NCBI RefSeq assembly: GCF_000516985.1
Contig: NW_006917096.1
Location: 2,713,606 to 2,777,605 of the forward strand
DNA length: 64,000 nt
From: Pestalotiopsis fici W106-1
Lineage: Eukaryota; Ascomycota; Sordariomycetes; Amphisphaeriales; Sporocadaceae
Reading direction: 5' to 3'
Both the position numbers and the translations under genes were made by a program. The notes below the pieces were generated by a model. That model did no database searches and was not told where the DNA came from. It saw only the letters and a program-made list of their open reading frames with translations. Each line of letters begins with the position of its first letter. Within the stretch, counting starts at the first letter, position 1. This document shows, one piece after another, positions 21,957 to 33,814 of the stretch.

Positions 21957-22385
21957 TCATGACCATACCTTGTTTTTGGTTGGGCTGCTGTGGTGGTTTT
22001 GGTTTTTCTTTCTTCTTCGCTTCCTTTTCAGTAAAAAAACCCCCACAGCTTGAAGATGCTCAAAGCGGAGGGTTCCCCGGTTCTCGCTCGACAGCCGTTG
22101 AGGCGCTAATGTAGTCAAGTCATCACCTGCAGATGGCAGCGTGGCAGTTTAGGCATGGCATGAGCAAGGGGGGGCGGGGGTATAGGGAAGCGAAGAAGGA
22201 AAGAAGGGACAGAAAAGGGAAAAAATAGGAAAGGGCCAGTCTCTCAAAGATCAAAATCGTTGTTCTTATTGAACCACCAGATTTCCCCCCAATGCTCATC
22301 GAATCAGATATTAGTAAATATGTAGAAAAAAATTCTTTTCTTTTCTTCTCTACCCAAACCCAATGCCGCTCAAAGGTGCCGCACC

Positions 22386-22409
22386 TTTTTTTTTTTTTTT
22401 TTTTTTTTT
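22386..22409. repeat. T homopolymer of 24 bases
   Basis: Uninterrupted T run; a second run of 19 T lies at 22499-22517. Lengths of such tracts are error-prone in assemblies. Confidence 0.8.
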
Positions 22410-25272
22410 GGGCATGTTCTCTTTCACAGTACCAAGAAAATACCCCAGTTCCCTTTTCAATGTCTGCCCATCCGCTGGAATTTACGAACGATTGGAGGTT
22501 TTTTTTTTTTTTTTTTTGTCGCCCGTCCTCTGCCGGTCTTCGGATGTTTCTTGGTATACGAGGACCACCTTTCTCTGCTTGCCTCTAGTCTAGTTTTTCT
22601 CTGCCAAACCCCCTCGCCCTCATCGTACGGCCAAGCTGATCCAAGCTTTCAAGTCAAGGGTGTTATCGAGCTCGTATTGGCTCGGCACATATCAAGCAGA
22701 GTAAAGATGGGCAAGAGAGACAGAGGAGAAAAACAGTTCACAAGAAAGAGAGTCCACTCTGTCAAAGAAACTCTGCCCAATCCCTTCTCTATCATCTCAT
22801 CGCGATTGCCAGCAGGAAGGCGGTGGGAAGCGGGCACGGGGCCCCGTAGCGGCTCGGCGTCTGTCTCCCTTCTATCTTTATTGTGACTCCTCCTTCTCGG
22901 CCGCCTTGCAGGGATGATTGCACTATACTCCTGTTGTATCTTCACATAAAGTACGAAACATGCTGTACGTTGCAGCGTCGCATTTTGTAATTCTTGATGA
23001 AGTGTATGTAGGCATCTGTTTGTGTATGTGTGCCGTGAAAGTAAAGGAAACTCCGGATGGTGTTCGTCCTGCTCTGATCTGTCCTCGCCATCCATATCTG
23101 GCCAGTCACAGGGCTGCAGGATGAATTGCGATTGTACATGGGCGCGGATGCATCGTCATGGCCAAGGCATGTACGTCTATGTATGTTCATACGTGTGCTG
23201 ATCGATGAGTGAATTGAGTGGAACGAACTGCAACACGTTGCAAGGTGTGCACTGGACAGGACACTCAACCTGGTGTAGATCTGTAAACTGTAGGTAGGTA
23301 CATGATGCATTTTACAAAGTACTGGATATACGTACGTGTGGTTGTACGAGCCATGTAGGCTTTGAGTGCGGCCGGTCACGGATAGCCTGCAGAAGAGTAA
23401 CCTCGCTCTGACAGTGACATCGACGCTGTGCCACATTCCGGCAGTGTGATTTAGTGCCCGTTTGCGTTTCCTCCGAGTCGCCATCGTATCATGGAAGAAA
23501 TATATCCAACAAGGGGTAGGGTTCCCGGCCGGATGTCGTTGAGGGATTAAGCAGCTCTTTTTTTTTTTCCTCCTTTCCAGAAAGCCTCGAAACCTTGAGA
23601 TCCACGATGACTATGATGTTTTAGGAAATAGAGTAGAAGAAACAGCCGATGGAACATCTCCCCAAAACCCTGCTCGGTACGTCGGCACTTTACTTCGCGG
23701 GGTTCGAATAGTCACGACCCATATTCGCAATCACATTCAAATGAGTGAAGAACATCAATGTGAAATGGAGGCGCTTCGAGGTAAGCAGGTAGGTGGCAGC
23801 GAATGATCCTTGGGGGTGGTGTGCTTGTTGTAGAAACTTCACCGCCAGGTTCTGGCCAGTTGATGCGCATGCCGCGTGTGTTGAGAGTCGTTCCTCCGCA
23901 TGATAGGATACTGTTTCGACTGGCATCACTATCGAATAGGAGCCTGAGAGAGGTGGGTTCGTGTTGGCAGGAACTCGTTTAGGAAAACAGTTGCGGCTCT
24001 TTTGGCGCATCGCGCATCGTGGAGGGCCTGTCGAATCGCTGCACAAAGCCGACAGCTGCTACTACACTACCTGCATTAGCCTAATGGGAAACAAGACCTT
24101 TGGCCACCCTGGACGTAAGGCAGGCAAACGCATGTGAGCCGAACTGTCTGCTTGTCAATCTGCGAGCGCGCGGAATGGATAGGTCTGTCAGCTTTTCTTT
24201 GTTTGGACGCTGCCGCCGCCTCTTCCTCTCCCACTTCTTTTCACTGTGGGTATGCATTTCCGCTTCTCCCGTCTCGGCCGGTCTGTACGGTAGTTAGGTA
24301 AGTGGGCTTGCTAGAATAGTAGATCAGTGATTTGTTAGAATCGTGGCGTATAGTAGAGCACAGGGAGGATGGACGGAAAAGAAAGCGGGTTGGAGGGGTT
24401 TGTTCCCATGTTGCTCTCGTTATGCCATACTTCCACAGGTGGTTTTGTAGACGTCGCCGTGTCATCATACCCATGTCGCACAAAGGCAACCGGGACAGAA
24501 AAGGCAACTCATCCTTGGTTGACCGACTCCATCCACGCGTCGAAAAGCACCATATTGGGCTCTTCCAGTCAAGGCATTCTGTTTCGGAGGATTGCATGCA
24601 GTTGGTGATTATAAGTTGGGTTGCACCCACCGTCACCTTCGTGACTCTCAATTCAGCAAGCACTCGGCGGGTAATCTCGCACATTGTCGCCCGTCAATTT
24701 CATCTTCACCCGGGCTGCAGACCGGCTCCGACTCGCGTCCAGAGAGATCATGGGCTGTACGACTGATGAGTACGTAATAGGCAGGGCGATTCCCCGTATG
24801 CCAGAATCATGCGCTTGTCTTCTGCACTGAGTTATGCCGTACTATTTTTGCTAGTTTATGACAACTCATCATCTGGTACGATGATCTAAATGAAAAATGA
24901 TTTGTTTCGGTCGCTCGCGTCTTAGTTGTATTGATAACTGTGAATATATGAGACGGCAGAAAATATCCGTCAAGTATTACAAGGTGTGTATGTGCTTATG
25001 TGCTTCGATGCAGTATGCCGATATTATCCCGTGATGATATGCGCGTGCCTATATGCAAGATGATCAAATCCTCCCTGACCGCTGTTGATTCACAGAAAAC
25101 GCCGTTGCCCAATGCTGACCATGCTGCCCTGTTACTGCTACTCTTCGATCGAAAATCATTAAGTGCGACCTCCCCGTCGCTAATTTGGCTGTTGCGTCAA
25201 AAGCGTATTGTGGTGGTGTGTGACCGTTCAAGACCCCTAGTCGCCCGTTATGGTGCTGTTGGCTTACACATA

Positions 25273-28200
25273 TCAAGGCACGATACTCTGCCTCCATCGG
25301 TCAACCCTATCGTACTGTTGCCCTGGTTGTTGCATTGGCATTGGCAGCTGCAGTGGCATGCCATTGTAGGCGAGGACGTTTTGACCATAGCCGTTGTTGT
25401 GCATACCGTTGTAGCCGCCGACACTACCCATCCCGTATGCGTTGTTACCACCCATAATGCCGCCAATGGCGTTATTCATGGGCAGTTGCTGCACGCCTGG
25501 AGCTTGAAAACTGGAGCTGTGCTGGAGTCTGGTGCGTCCGAGTCCGCCCGCAGTCCCGTCGTTATATTGCCCCGCCATGTAGCCACCTGAGCGCTGGAGG
25601 TTTGGAGTGCTCAGATTGTCAGGAATCTGCGCGCGGAAGCCAGCCAGCTTCAGGTCTTGGCTCTTTCTGAACCGTTGTGCCTCTTCTTGTTTGGCCCGCT
25701 CGGTATCTGCCCTGGGATCAGTCAGAACGGTCCGACGAGTTGCGCCTAGGACGTCGGCCATTGAGTGGCGCTTGGTGATCATAGGCGGGGCAGGGATCTG
25801 AAGTGGACCACCCCCAGCGCCCATCTCCTTTTCTCGTGCCTCACGTTCCGCTTGCAGACGTCGCCGGCGTTGCCCAAGTGTTTCCTCTTCCTCAGCAGGA
25901 GCGGCCTTGTCCTTTTCCTTGGTGTCCGAGACGGCATCTTCCTTGAAAGTATCTCCCAGTTGACCAAGCAATTCGGCAGAAAATGCTCCGCTCACTGGGC
26001 GAGCCTGAGGAAGAGGGTTTTCTGCGTCGCCTTGAGCGGCAAGGCGACGTTTTCGTTCTCCCAGCGTCTCTCCCTCGTGCTCGTCCTCTTCCGGAGTGTG
26101 TGTTCTCAGGGCCGGGCTTGGCGGCCCAAGACCACCACTCATTCCCAGAGCGCCTCCACCTGACAAAGCCATCAACGATTGTCGTGATGCCAGGGTAGGG
26201 CGACCCTGGAGACGGTTGCGGCGGTGACTAAGCGGTTCATTGTCATCGAGATTCCGTTGCTCCATGAGTCCCAGCGGTCGGTTCATCTCCGCCTGGAAGG
26301 CTTGCATCTTCGATGCACCATTTTGCTTAACTGGTAGAAGTCCGAGTGGGACATCCTCATCGTCTGATTCGCCAGCTGCATCATTTGCTCCTTCCCATGC
26401 AAGGTTGATTTTCTTGCCTTTGCGGTTCTGACGCTCCATCTCCGCGACAGTGTCAATCTCGAGGAGAGTAGAATGCATCCCATTGGGATATAGCAGCCCA
26501 GGCGCCTTGGTGCGCATCTTTTGTTGGTGCTTGCGGATCTGCAACTCAGCTAGGAGGGTGGTTGGTGGGCCGTGACTGACAGGATCAATGTCGCTATCCT
26601 CTTCATTGTCGCTCACATCCTCGCCATCCTCGGCATCAGACGCTAGTTTGTTATGCTCATCGTCGCCAGATTCGCTGCCGTTCTTGATACCCAGTCCAGG
26701 ACTTGACATGTTGCTTTGCTTCTCTTCCTTGGAGGAACTTCTAATGCTAATCTTGCTCGGGGCGCGCAAGTGAAAGATGGAACGTCGCTTCTTAACTTCC
26801 AACGCATCGGCCGTGCTGTTTCGCTTAACATGAGATTTACGTTTCTCAACGCCATATGTCTCATCTCCAAGTTTACCCGCAAATGAATGATCCGTAAAAG
26901 CTGAAACTGGGGCCTTTGCGGACGCGTCCAGGATACTGTCAAGAGTAGCCATGGCCGATCCATCCTTGAGCTCAATATTAGGTGATTCAGATGGCATATC
27001 AAAGAAAGCACTAGCTCGAAGCTGCGGTGGGAGATTGTCGATGGTGTAAGACATTCGCGATTTGCGTTTATCTGAAGGGTCCATCACTGACAGGCGTGAT
27101 TTCCTAGCCTCACTGTCGACGGATCGTAGATTGGGACGAGCCTGTGGTGCACTGTCGTCCTCCGCAGATAGTAAGGGACCTTCTGCCTCAGGAGCCGGTT
27201 CAGCCTCCACAAGTGGCGTTGGTATTTCCGAGTTGGAGCCAGAACCAGGGCCCAGGGGGTCGAACATTGGCTCCGGGACAACCTCCGGAAGCCAAGCCGC
27301 AGACTGCCGGGTTGCTTCGGGCATCATGCTCAAGACTTGCGACCTCCGCTGGTTTCTGACGGCCGCCTTTGGATTTTTGGATAATTTCTGCGGTAGGTTA
27401 AGCATCATGGGAACCCGTGCCGGGTAGAACATCATCTGTTGTCCTGTCATGGGGTCTAGATATGATTTTGGTCTGACGGTTGGGTTCATTGGTGCTGATA
27501 TAATGGGCCTACCGGGTTCGCGTGGTTGATCAATAGGCATTTGGAGTGACAGATCCAAGTTGAACGGTGCTTGGAATGGATCCTCGTCGGCCTCCGGTGA
27601 GCAGTGGGCCCCGTCAAAGTCGGCAAATGCATCCTTTGCTTGATCGATGGTGCCCACTGATTCGGCTCGGGATCTTGGGCGTTCGTCATGCCGGCCCTGT
27701 TCCACCTGACCCCCAGCATGTGAATTGCCCCAGTAGTCTGTTGCGCCCGGACCGTTATGGGATGCAGCACCGGGAGTAAGGTCGACATCGTCCATGGGCG
27801 GCATGTGCGATGAATGATGCTCTTCGGGGTGCTCCTGCAGGCGGTCGGCCTCATCCATCGCAGCCAAGGTCAGACCTGTTGGCTCCATCTCAGCAATATC
27901 TGTGAGTGAAGGCTTTGTTGACTTTGCGCTTCGTGTTGAGCTCTTGCCAGGGCCGTGGCGTGTCAGCAAGTCGCTCGAGTCGGCTTCGGAATGAGGGTGA
28001 GATGCAGATCGGAGACGGGAGTGATTTGAAAGTAGCGAGTGGTTGGGGGACATGACATATCCCGCGGGAGAATAGCCACCGTGGCGAGCTGCGTTGTTCG
28101 TATCAAGAATCGAGCTTGCGACCGATACCTGTCTCGTAAACGGAAAGGGTTCCTTGTAGTCTGGACCAAACCCTGCGCTGGCTTGTAAAATGGAAGATCT

Positions 28201-29052
28201 GCGGCTATCGCTGCGCTTTTGTTCCTCGTGCAAGTCTCGAATGGCGCTCTCAATAGACGAAGTCCTGGACAACTTTTCGGCAGTCGCCTCAAGCTGGGCA
28301 ATGTTGCTCGCGTGCGAGCTGGAGCGACTTCTCACAGTAGGCGACGGGTGAATGATTTTGACGCCCTTGGTGGATGCGGTGCGAATTAGGGGTTTTGGTT
28401 TGACGAGCAAAGGCGACTGCTGTTGCTGCGAGTGCTGCTGTTGCAAAATGTCATTGTTGTCCTCGACAGATGTAGAGGATTTGGCTGACGAGGTGCAGCC
28501 CAAATCGGCAAGATGACCAATCGTGGCCTTTGGGCTATTACTGCTACTGCTACTTGAAATGCGATGCACGGCAGTCGGACTCGCAGCGTTTGTTCCCTGA
28601 CTAACATGTGACCTCGTATTGACCAAATTGGAAATGGGGCTGGAGCGGCCGGATGAGGCTGTATCCACAGCCCCTGAAGACGCCGAGTGAAGGTCGGGTT
28701 CAGTGTTGTTAGGCGTCGGGCATTGGAGTGCTGTGGCTCGTGCAGAAGCTCGAGCTCCTACTGATTGGGCCAAGTCCACGGCGTCGGAGTTCCCTATGGC
28801 CGTTTGAGAAGTCTTATCTGCCCGTTGGTCGCTGTCGTTGTCGTTTGGCGGAAATTCTCCAATAATATGGTCTTCCGAGTCGAGTTGTTGATATGAGTCG
28901 TCGCAGTCCATGGAAATTGGAGTAAATGTCGACTTTACAGCCTGAAGAAGTGGCATGGGCGACGGCGAGAGAGCGGGCGAGAGCGAGACGGGCGATGCGC
29001 CATCATTTCTGTCGTCGTCCTGTTGGGCGACCTCGGTGTAGGTGCCAGCCAT
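25273..29052 (-). CDS. Large, mostly disordered conserved fungal protein of unknown function
   Basis: One uninterrupted frame encodes 1259 residues. The protein is dominated by Ser, Pro, Gln, Asp and Glu: Ser-rich stretches (about 105-190), a Gln tract (204-212), and acidic segments. More ordered-looking islands are AKDAFADFDGAHCSP (about 472-486), the block from SYLDPMTGQQMMFYPA to LSKNP (530-561) followed by RNQRRSQVLSMMPE, and the C-terminal third, where the motif E-(P/T)-L-x-x-R-(R/K)-x-R-L occurs three times (about 940, 995 and 1057). The last 80 residues are rich in Gly, Asn, Met and Gln. No catalytic domain, signal peptide or membrane helix is visible. The middle islands match my memory of conserved hypothetical proteins in Pezizomycotina; a scaffold or RNA/cytoskeleton-associated role would be speculation. 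Confidence 0.85.
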   Translation of the reverse strand: MAGTYTEVAQQDDDRNDGASPVSLSPALSPSPMPLLQAVKSTFTPISMDCDDSYQQLDSEDHIIGEFPPNDNDSDQRADKTSQTAIGNSDAVDLAQSVGARASARATALQCPTPNNTEPDLHSASSGAVDTASSGRSSPISNLVNTRSHVSQGTNAASPTAVHRISSSSSSNSPKATIGHLADLGCTSSAKSSTSVEDNNDILQQQHSQQQQSPLLVKPKPLIRTASTKGVKIIHPSPTVRSRSSSHASNIAQLEATAEKLSRTSSIESAIRDLHEEQKRSDSRRSSILQASAGFGPDYKEPFPFTRQVSVASSILDTNNAARHGGYSPAGYVMSPNHSLLSNHSRLRSASHPHSEADSSDLLTRHGPGKSSTRSAKSTKPSLTDIAEMEPTGLTLAAMDEADRLQEHPEEHHSSHMPPMDDVDLTPGAASHNGPGATDYWGNSHAGGQVEQGRHDERPRSRAESVGTIDQAKDAFADFDGAHCSPEADEDPFQAPFNLDLSLQMPIDQPREPGRPIISAPMNPTVRPKSYLDPMTGQQMMFYPARVPMMLNLPQKLSKNPKAAVRNQRRSQVLSMMPEATRQSAAWLPEVVPEPMFDPLGPGSGSNSEIPTPLVEAEPAPEAEGPLLSAEDDSAPQARPNLRSVDSEARKSRLSVMDPSDKRKSRMSYTIDNLPPQLRASAFFDMPSESPNIELKDGSAMATLDSILDASAKAPVSAFTDHSFAGKLGDETYGVEKRKSHVKRNSTADALEVKKRRSIFHLRAPSKISIRSSSKEEKQSNMSSPGLGIKNGSESGDDEHNKLASDAEDGEDVSDNEEDSDIDPVSHGPPTTLLAELQIRKHQQKMRTKAPGLLYPNGMHSTLLEIDTVAEMERQNRKGKKINLAWEGANDAAGESDDEDVPLGLLPVKQNGASKMQAFQAEMNRPLGLMEQRNLDDNEPLSHRRNRLQGRPTLASRQSLMALSGGGALGMSGGLGPPSPALRTHTPEEDEHEGETLGERKRRLAAQGDAENPLPQARPVSGAFSAELLGQLGDTFKEDAVSDTKEKDKAAPAEEEETLGQRRRRLQAEREAREKEMGAGGGPLQIPAPPMITKRHSMADVLGATRRTVLTDPRADTERAKQEEAQRFRKSQDLKLAGFRAQIPDNLSTPNLQRSGGYMAGQYNDGTAGGLGRTRLQHSSSFQAPGVQQLPMNNAIGGIMGGNNAYGMGSVGGYNGMHNNGYGQNVLAYNGMPLQLPMPMQQPGQQYDRVDRWRQSIVP

Positions 29053-30445
29053 GACGGCCGGAGTTGCGAATTGTAGGTTTCGAGTTGCAGCAACTTCAGG
29101 TGTGCCGAAGCGTCCCTTATATTTTATTTCCCAAATATATCAATTCTTTTCTACCCCCTTGGTAACAAAAAATTGGACTTGTAGCTTTGTTTTACAAACG
29201 GCCCCCCTTCCTCGCCAGAGTCGAAACGTGAAGAGTGGGCCGTCAGCAGCGATGATGATTCTATCAGTCCGGCGACTTGAATTTTTTTTTTCTGGGCCGA
29301 CAAAGGCGTTGTATGTGCTCAGGATTTCAAGTATAGAAGGTCGTTTCCAGGGGTCCGTAGGTATTAGTATGACGAGCCAGTGGCGTATTCCGCACGATAC
29401 AATTCAGTTCCGTCGCAAATACGTGGTATTCCAGAGAGAGGTAGGTGTTTTGGGGGGTGGACGACGAATATAGCCAGGGAAAGTGAGGAAACAAGCAACG
29501 GGATGGGATAACGCGCCTGACTCGAGGGTCTACAAGTATATGAGATCGCTGGGAAGTTCCTTACAGTAAAGAAACGACATTCGCTCACCAGACTAGCATG
29601 AGCAGCTGGGGCAGGATGAGCCTGAGCCTAGTATCGTAGTACCCAAGGTAATGTCGAGACGAACTGGCGCTACTCCCGCGCGACTCCGTGCAGGCGCGAC
29701 ACGTCCCTGTCAGCGACGGGTCACCTTTATCTTTTGGACTCTTCTCGACGGACTGGGTCACTGGGACGCACTCGGGATCCCTGTTCTGTCCTGGGAAGCT
29801 TTTCTTGGTTGTCGGGTGCAGAAGATGACAGGGACATGGGGGTGTGGGTGGGTGGATGGACATGGGCGGTCGACGGGCGAACGAGAACTCAAACCCTACA
29901 TAGGTACGAAGATTGGACTGAACTCCCGGATGGGGATTAGGGATGGGATGGACGAATGGCTGGTCTTGAGAAACAAATGAAGATCAGGAAAACCAAAAAG
30001 AGAGAGGAAGAAAGAACAAACAAAACTGCTCGCTGATGGCCCCGCTCATGAGGATATTGCGTATGGGCGCGCCATGGTGCGGAAAATGGAGGGAAGTTGC
30101 TTAAAACTTTTTTTGTCTGTATCCCGTAGATAGGTAGGCACGCAAGGGATGATAGGACGACGATGGGGATTGGGTGAGAATCTGTCTGATCTTGTTTTTA
30201 TTTGGCGTGGTTGATTCTCGCCTAGTGTGCAACCCATCAAACTGCATGCCTGACTTGTTCATAATATCTCGCCTATTTAGGATGTACATCAATGTAATGT
30301 AGTAGCTCCCTCTGAGTTTGGGTAATGTATGTAAGGTATCGAATGCACCCAATGAGCCAAGTATGGTAACCACCTGGACAGCTTACATAGACGTATGACA
30401 GCTAGCCAGCTTGGTAAGAGCTCACACGACAGCACACCAGACGGC

Positions 30446-30474
30446 CAGACAGACAGACAGACAGACAGACAGAC
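30446..30474. repeat. CAGA tetranucleotide microsatellite
   Basis: About seven tandem CAGA units in intergenic DNA. Confidence 0.85.
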
Positions 30475-33400
30475 ACACAGACCCAGCTTGCTCACCGTAG
30501 CTCGACGACACAGCTCAGCTTTCCAGTAACATCATGTCAAGATCGAGCAGCGTAATACTATAAATGGGGCTCCATAATAAACTGGATGTTGTCCGGACGG
30601 TGCTAACTGAATTGCATAGAACGAACGGGGACGGCATGCGGCAGCACGGTAGCTAGGCATGCTTAGGCGGGTCGAGTATCCAAAAAACCGCGTTTCCAAG
30701 TGCAAAAAAGAGCACTGGAGTGCCCCAAAGCTGTGGAGCGCCCAGTGGACATGTATGGCGTCCAGGCCGTTCTGCCCGGATCTCTAAAAGAGGATCTACG
30801 TTGGCAGCCCGTATGCAGCCGTAATTGGCTCTGGTCCTTGGTAGCACCTACACGAGATGTGGCCCAGTTTGGCCGTGGCTTGGCGGTCGAATAGTGCCGA
30901 TGAAGGTTTCAATTCACGTAGCACCAAGGTAGTAAAGACCCGGCTCGAGATCCCCATTGTCCATCCTGTCCATCGCAATTGTCTGCCTGTGGGTTTGGCG
31001 GCTGTCAGATGTTACGTACGTGGACTCCTGAAGAGAAATAAGGGGTCCGGCGCAGTGTGGTGTACAGTGGTGTTGCACATGAACGTAGATGGAGTGTGTT
31101 GTGTTGTGTGGGTGGGTGTGAACTGGCGATTCGAAACCAGGATTTCGCCCATTCTATCCTGGCTGCAAATCGTCAATCTGAGCCCGGTCTCCAACCTATC
31201 ACATACACTTGACCAAACAATACAAAACGACCTACCCAAAAGTTTCGGTTTTCGGCACAGCCTCTCCAAACTCATGTGGCATTGCAGGCAGGAGCTTCAA
31301 TAACACGAACCGCTTTTACTTTTCCTTTAAAGTTACATAGCTCTGAATGAGTCAAGAGTAAATAGAGACGATTAGCAACAAATTCGTCTTGTGCGAATTG
31401 GCCTTCTTACTCTCAGTTTTCTTACTTTTAAAACCCCCCCGTTATATCTAACGAGGCTCAACTTTGTTTTTCTCTGATGTTGAATTTTCTCTCTTTAGTG
31501 TAAACCCCTTGGTCTATTCTAGTGCGCCTCTTTATGGTGGACTTTTGTCTAAGAAAAACAAAAAGACGACCCCGTATAGTACGTCATTTGGTCTTTAGTG
31601 GTGGATATGCCCCCAGTATAGCATGCAACCTATACCAGGGACAGTCAAGGTCTTTACATGCTTGACAAGCTGATACTCGACCCTTTTCAGCTCTAGGCTC
31701 TAGCCACGTCGCATTTCTTGCCGACGATGCTCTTCTTTCGTCCAGGAACGATCCCGACCGTCGAGTCCCGGTAAACAAATCCCCTTTCCGAAAGAGGATG
31801 CGGCGATGTTGGACCGCAATCAAATGGCTACGGTGAAGAAGAAAAAATACAATAAATGGCAGCAGTCGTCGCATGGATAGCTGCAGCCAGAGCTCACTAA
31901 GCCTTATTTGCGGCAAGGCAATTAAAGCCGCGTGCTTTAAGGTTTCGTACCTCATCGCCAATGATTCAGATTTGGTGGGAAGCATTTCCTTCTTTGCACG
32001 AACTTTTATATCCATGTGCATTCACTACCATGGAGAACTCGCATGCAGCACATTATCTCTGCTGGTCATCCCTGTAGAATGGCTGGGCAATCGAGTCGTT
32101 AACGAGGGTGATACCGATGAACTGTCTGAGGAACAACACCATCCATACAGAAAGCAGCGCCGATCCGGGCACTGCGACAAGCGTCTCTAGCTGAACCCTG
32201 GCCACCATGTTTTTTCGATGCTTTGGTCGCGAATTCTCTCTTGATCCAACAGGAACATTTGTTTCCTGTAAAGAAGTGCCGTGGTCATTTCGGACTAAGC
32301 ACAACTCTGAGTTAGATTTGCTGCAACCTGGAGCCGAGATCGTCACATTTCCTAACCAATTCAGCAGTCGCATACGTACGATCACCGATGCCAATTCCAA
32401 AAAGAAGCTTATAGTGTTTGATACAATACCATGGGCGCATAATCCTTTGCGCTCTCTTTGGCATGGGTCCAACAAATTCAGCATAACTTTGCACTGATAA
32501 GATAAATTAGCACAATCAATAAACAGACTTGCACCGAGGCTGCAACGCGACAGCCGCTGGGCTGGCTCGGCCGATGGGAAATTGCAAGCTGCATGCAGAG
32601 ACGGGAGGTCGATCCTTGCAGCAGCAACGGTATCGTTCCTGTTCGGGGGAATTCTTGTCACTTGTGCAACATTCAATCTCGCTCCTCCTGCAGATAACGC
32701 CTGTTTGCCGCTATCCATTGAGGCAAACATTTCCGGTTGGGAACAATCTACAGTACAAGAGCGCTCAAGCTCATGGGTGCTGGGTGCTAGTCCCAGCAGA
32801 GAATGGCAATATCAGGAACAGGTACAAAAGCAGATGAGATTTTCCCGGCTGCCGGCCAATGAAGACGAGCTGATTGACCTATCATACGAGTACAGTATTG
32901 TATGTGGTATCTTATCAATTAGCGATATGACATTGCCGCGAGCTGCGCAGCTAGAATGAGCAGGCCAGAGTATGTATTTCTGATATACAGAGTACTGAAA
33001 TGCTGCCCTTCAGCCGAGGGTTACAGGTATGTACAAGGTAACAAAATATTGTGCAAGAGTACGCGTCCAGGACGCGGCAGCATTTGTGATTGGGTAGGTC
33101 CATCAGACCTTTGGATTTCAAAGATTCCTGGTAGACCTGTCATGTCTAGTCGTATCACCATGAAACGATGAAAAGAATGTGGTAGGGTAGCTGCGGTTAT
33201 CTCAAAAGATCCCTTGCCTCGCGACCTGAGCATTTTCACACTCATTGTGTTCCCGTACCAAGTCACGTGTGCGCTCTGCGCTGGATCGTGTCACGGAAGA
33301 ATATGGCGCCTCTGCTGTCTCTCGGTATGAGGACTCGATGCACGTAGCGCTTGATATTGTTCGTGCCGGCCTTTGTGCCACCATTACCGTGCAGGAACCC

Positions 33401-33791
33401 GTGGGACGACATGGACGTCGGGGGGCGTATCAAACGGACACTCTCTGGCCTGAAAGCCATCTATCTACCATGTAATTGTCGTGTATTGCACTAGAAGATA
33501 ATGCAATGCTGCATGTTGTGAGATATGAATAGACGCCAACTATCTAGATCCTGAAGCGAAATTCAAGAATTGTCCTAGACATACACACGGAGCGATGTTG
33601 AAATCGAGCGGATAAGCAATGTCGACTATCGATGTTTAGGTGCCATGCCCACGTGTAGCGTCCTTCCCTGACATCGAGATAGAGGATGTAAGCTTATCAT
33701 AGAGTGACGATAGCTAGATATCGCTGCTCAACTATATCGAGCATGGTTATGGATCTAATGCATTGTCTACTAAGCTATTGTTCGCGACCTT

Positions 33792-33814
33792 TGAACCACG
33801 GCTCTCGTGGTTCA
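33792..33814. repeat. Perfect inverted repeat, 9-bp stem with 5-nt loop
   Basis: TGAACCACG and CGTGGTTCA flank GCTCT. Intergenic, no adjacent T tract or gene end; function unknown. Confidence 0.7.

Larger units (their letters stand above)
20147..25272. other. Long gene-free region rich in simple repeats
   Basis: About 5.1 kb without a convincing gene. It contains GGCTGGCTGG-type tetranucleotide runs (about 21449-21477), a purine-rich G tract (about 21815-21850), a four-copy 9-bp repeat (21921-21956), and T homopolymers of 24 (22386-22409) and 19 (22499-22517). Several open frames of 100-150 codons exist, but they have compositional bias from these tracts and no domain features. Confidence 0.5.

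Noticed and set aside
24241..24684. 147-codon minus-strand frame with an equal-length plus-strand partner (24332-24766)
   Set aside because: Two opposed frames of similar length without features indicate stop-poor sequence by chance rather than a gene.
31115..31160. GATTCGAAACC resembling a tRNA B box
   Set aside because: No TTCxAxx loop with a paired T stem, no A box or acceptor stem at the right distance; similar TTCGA hits at 16145, 23703 and 46848 fail in the same way.
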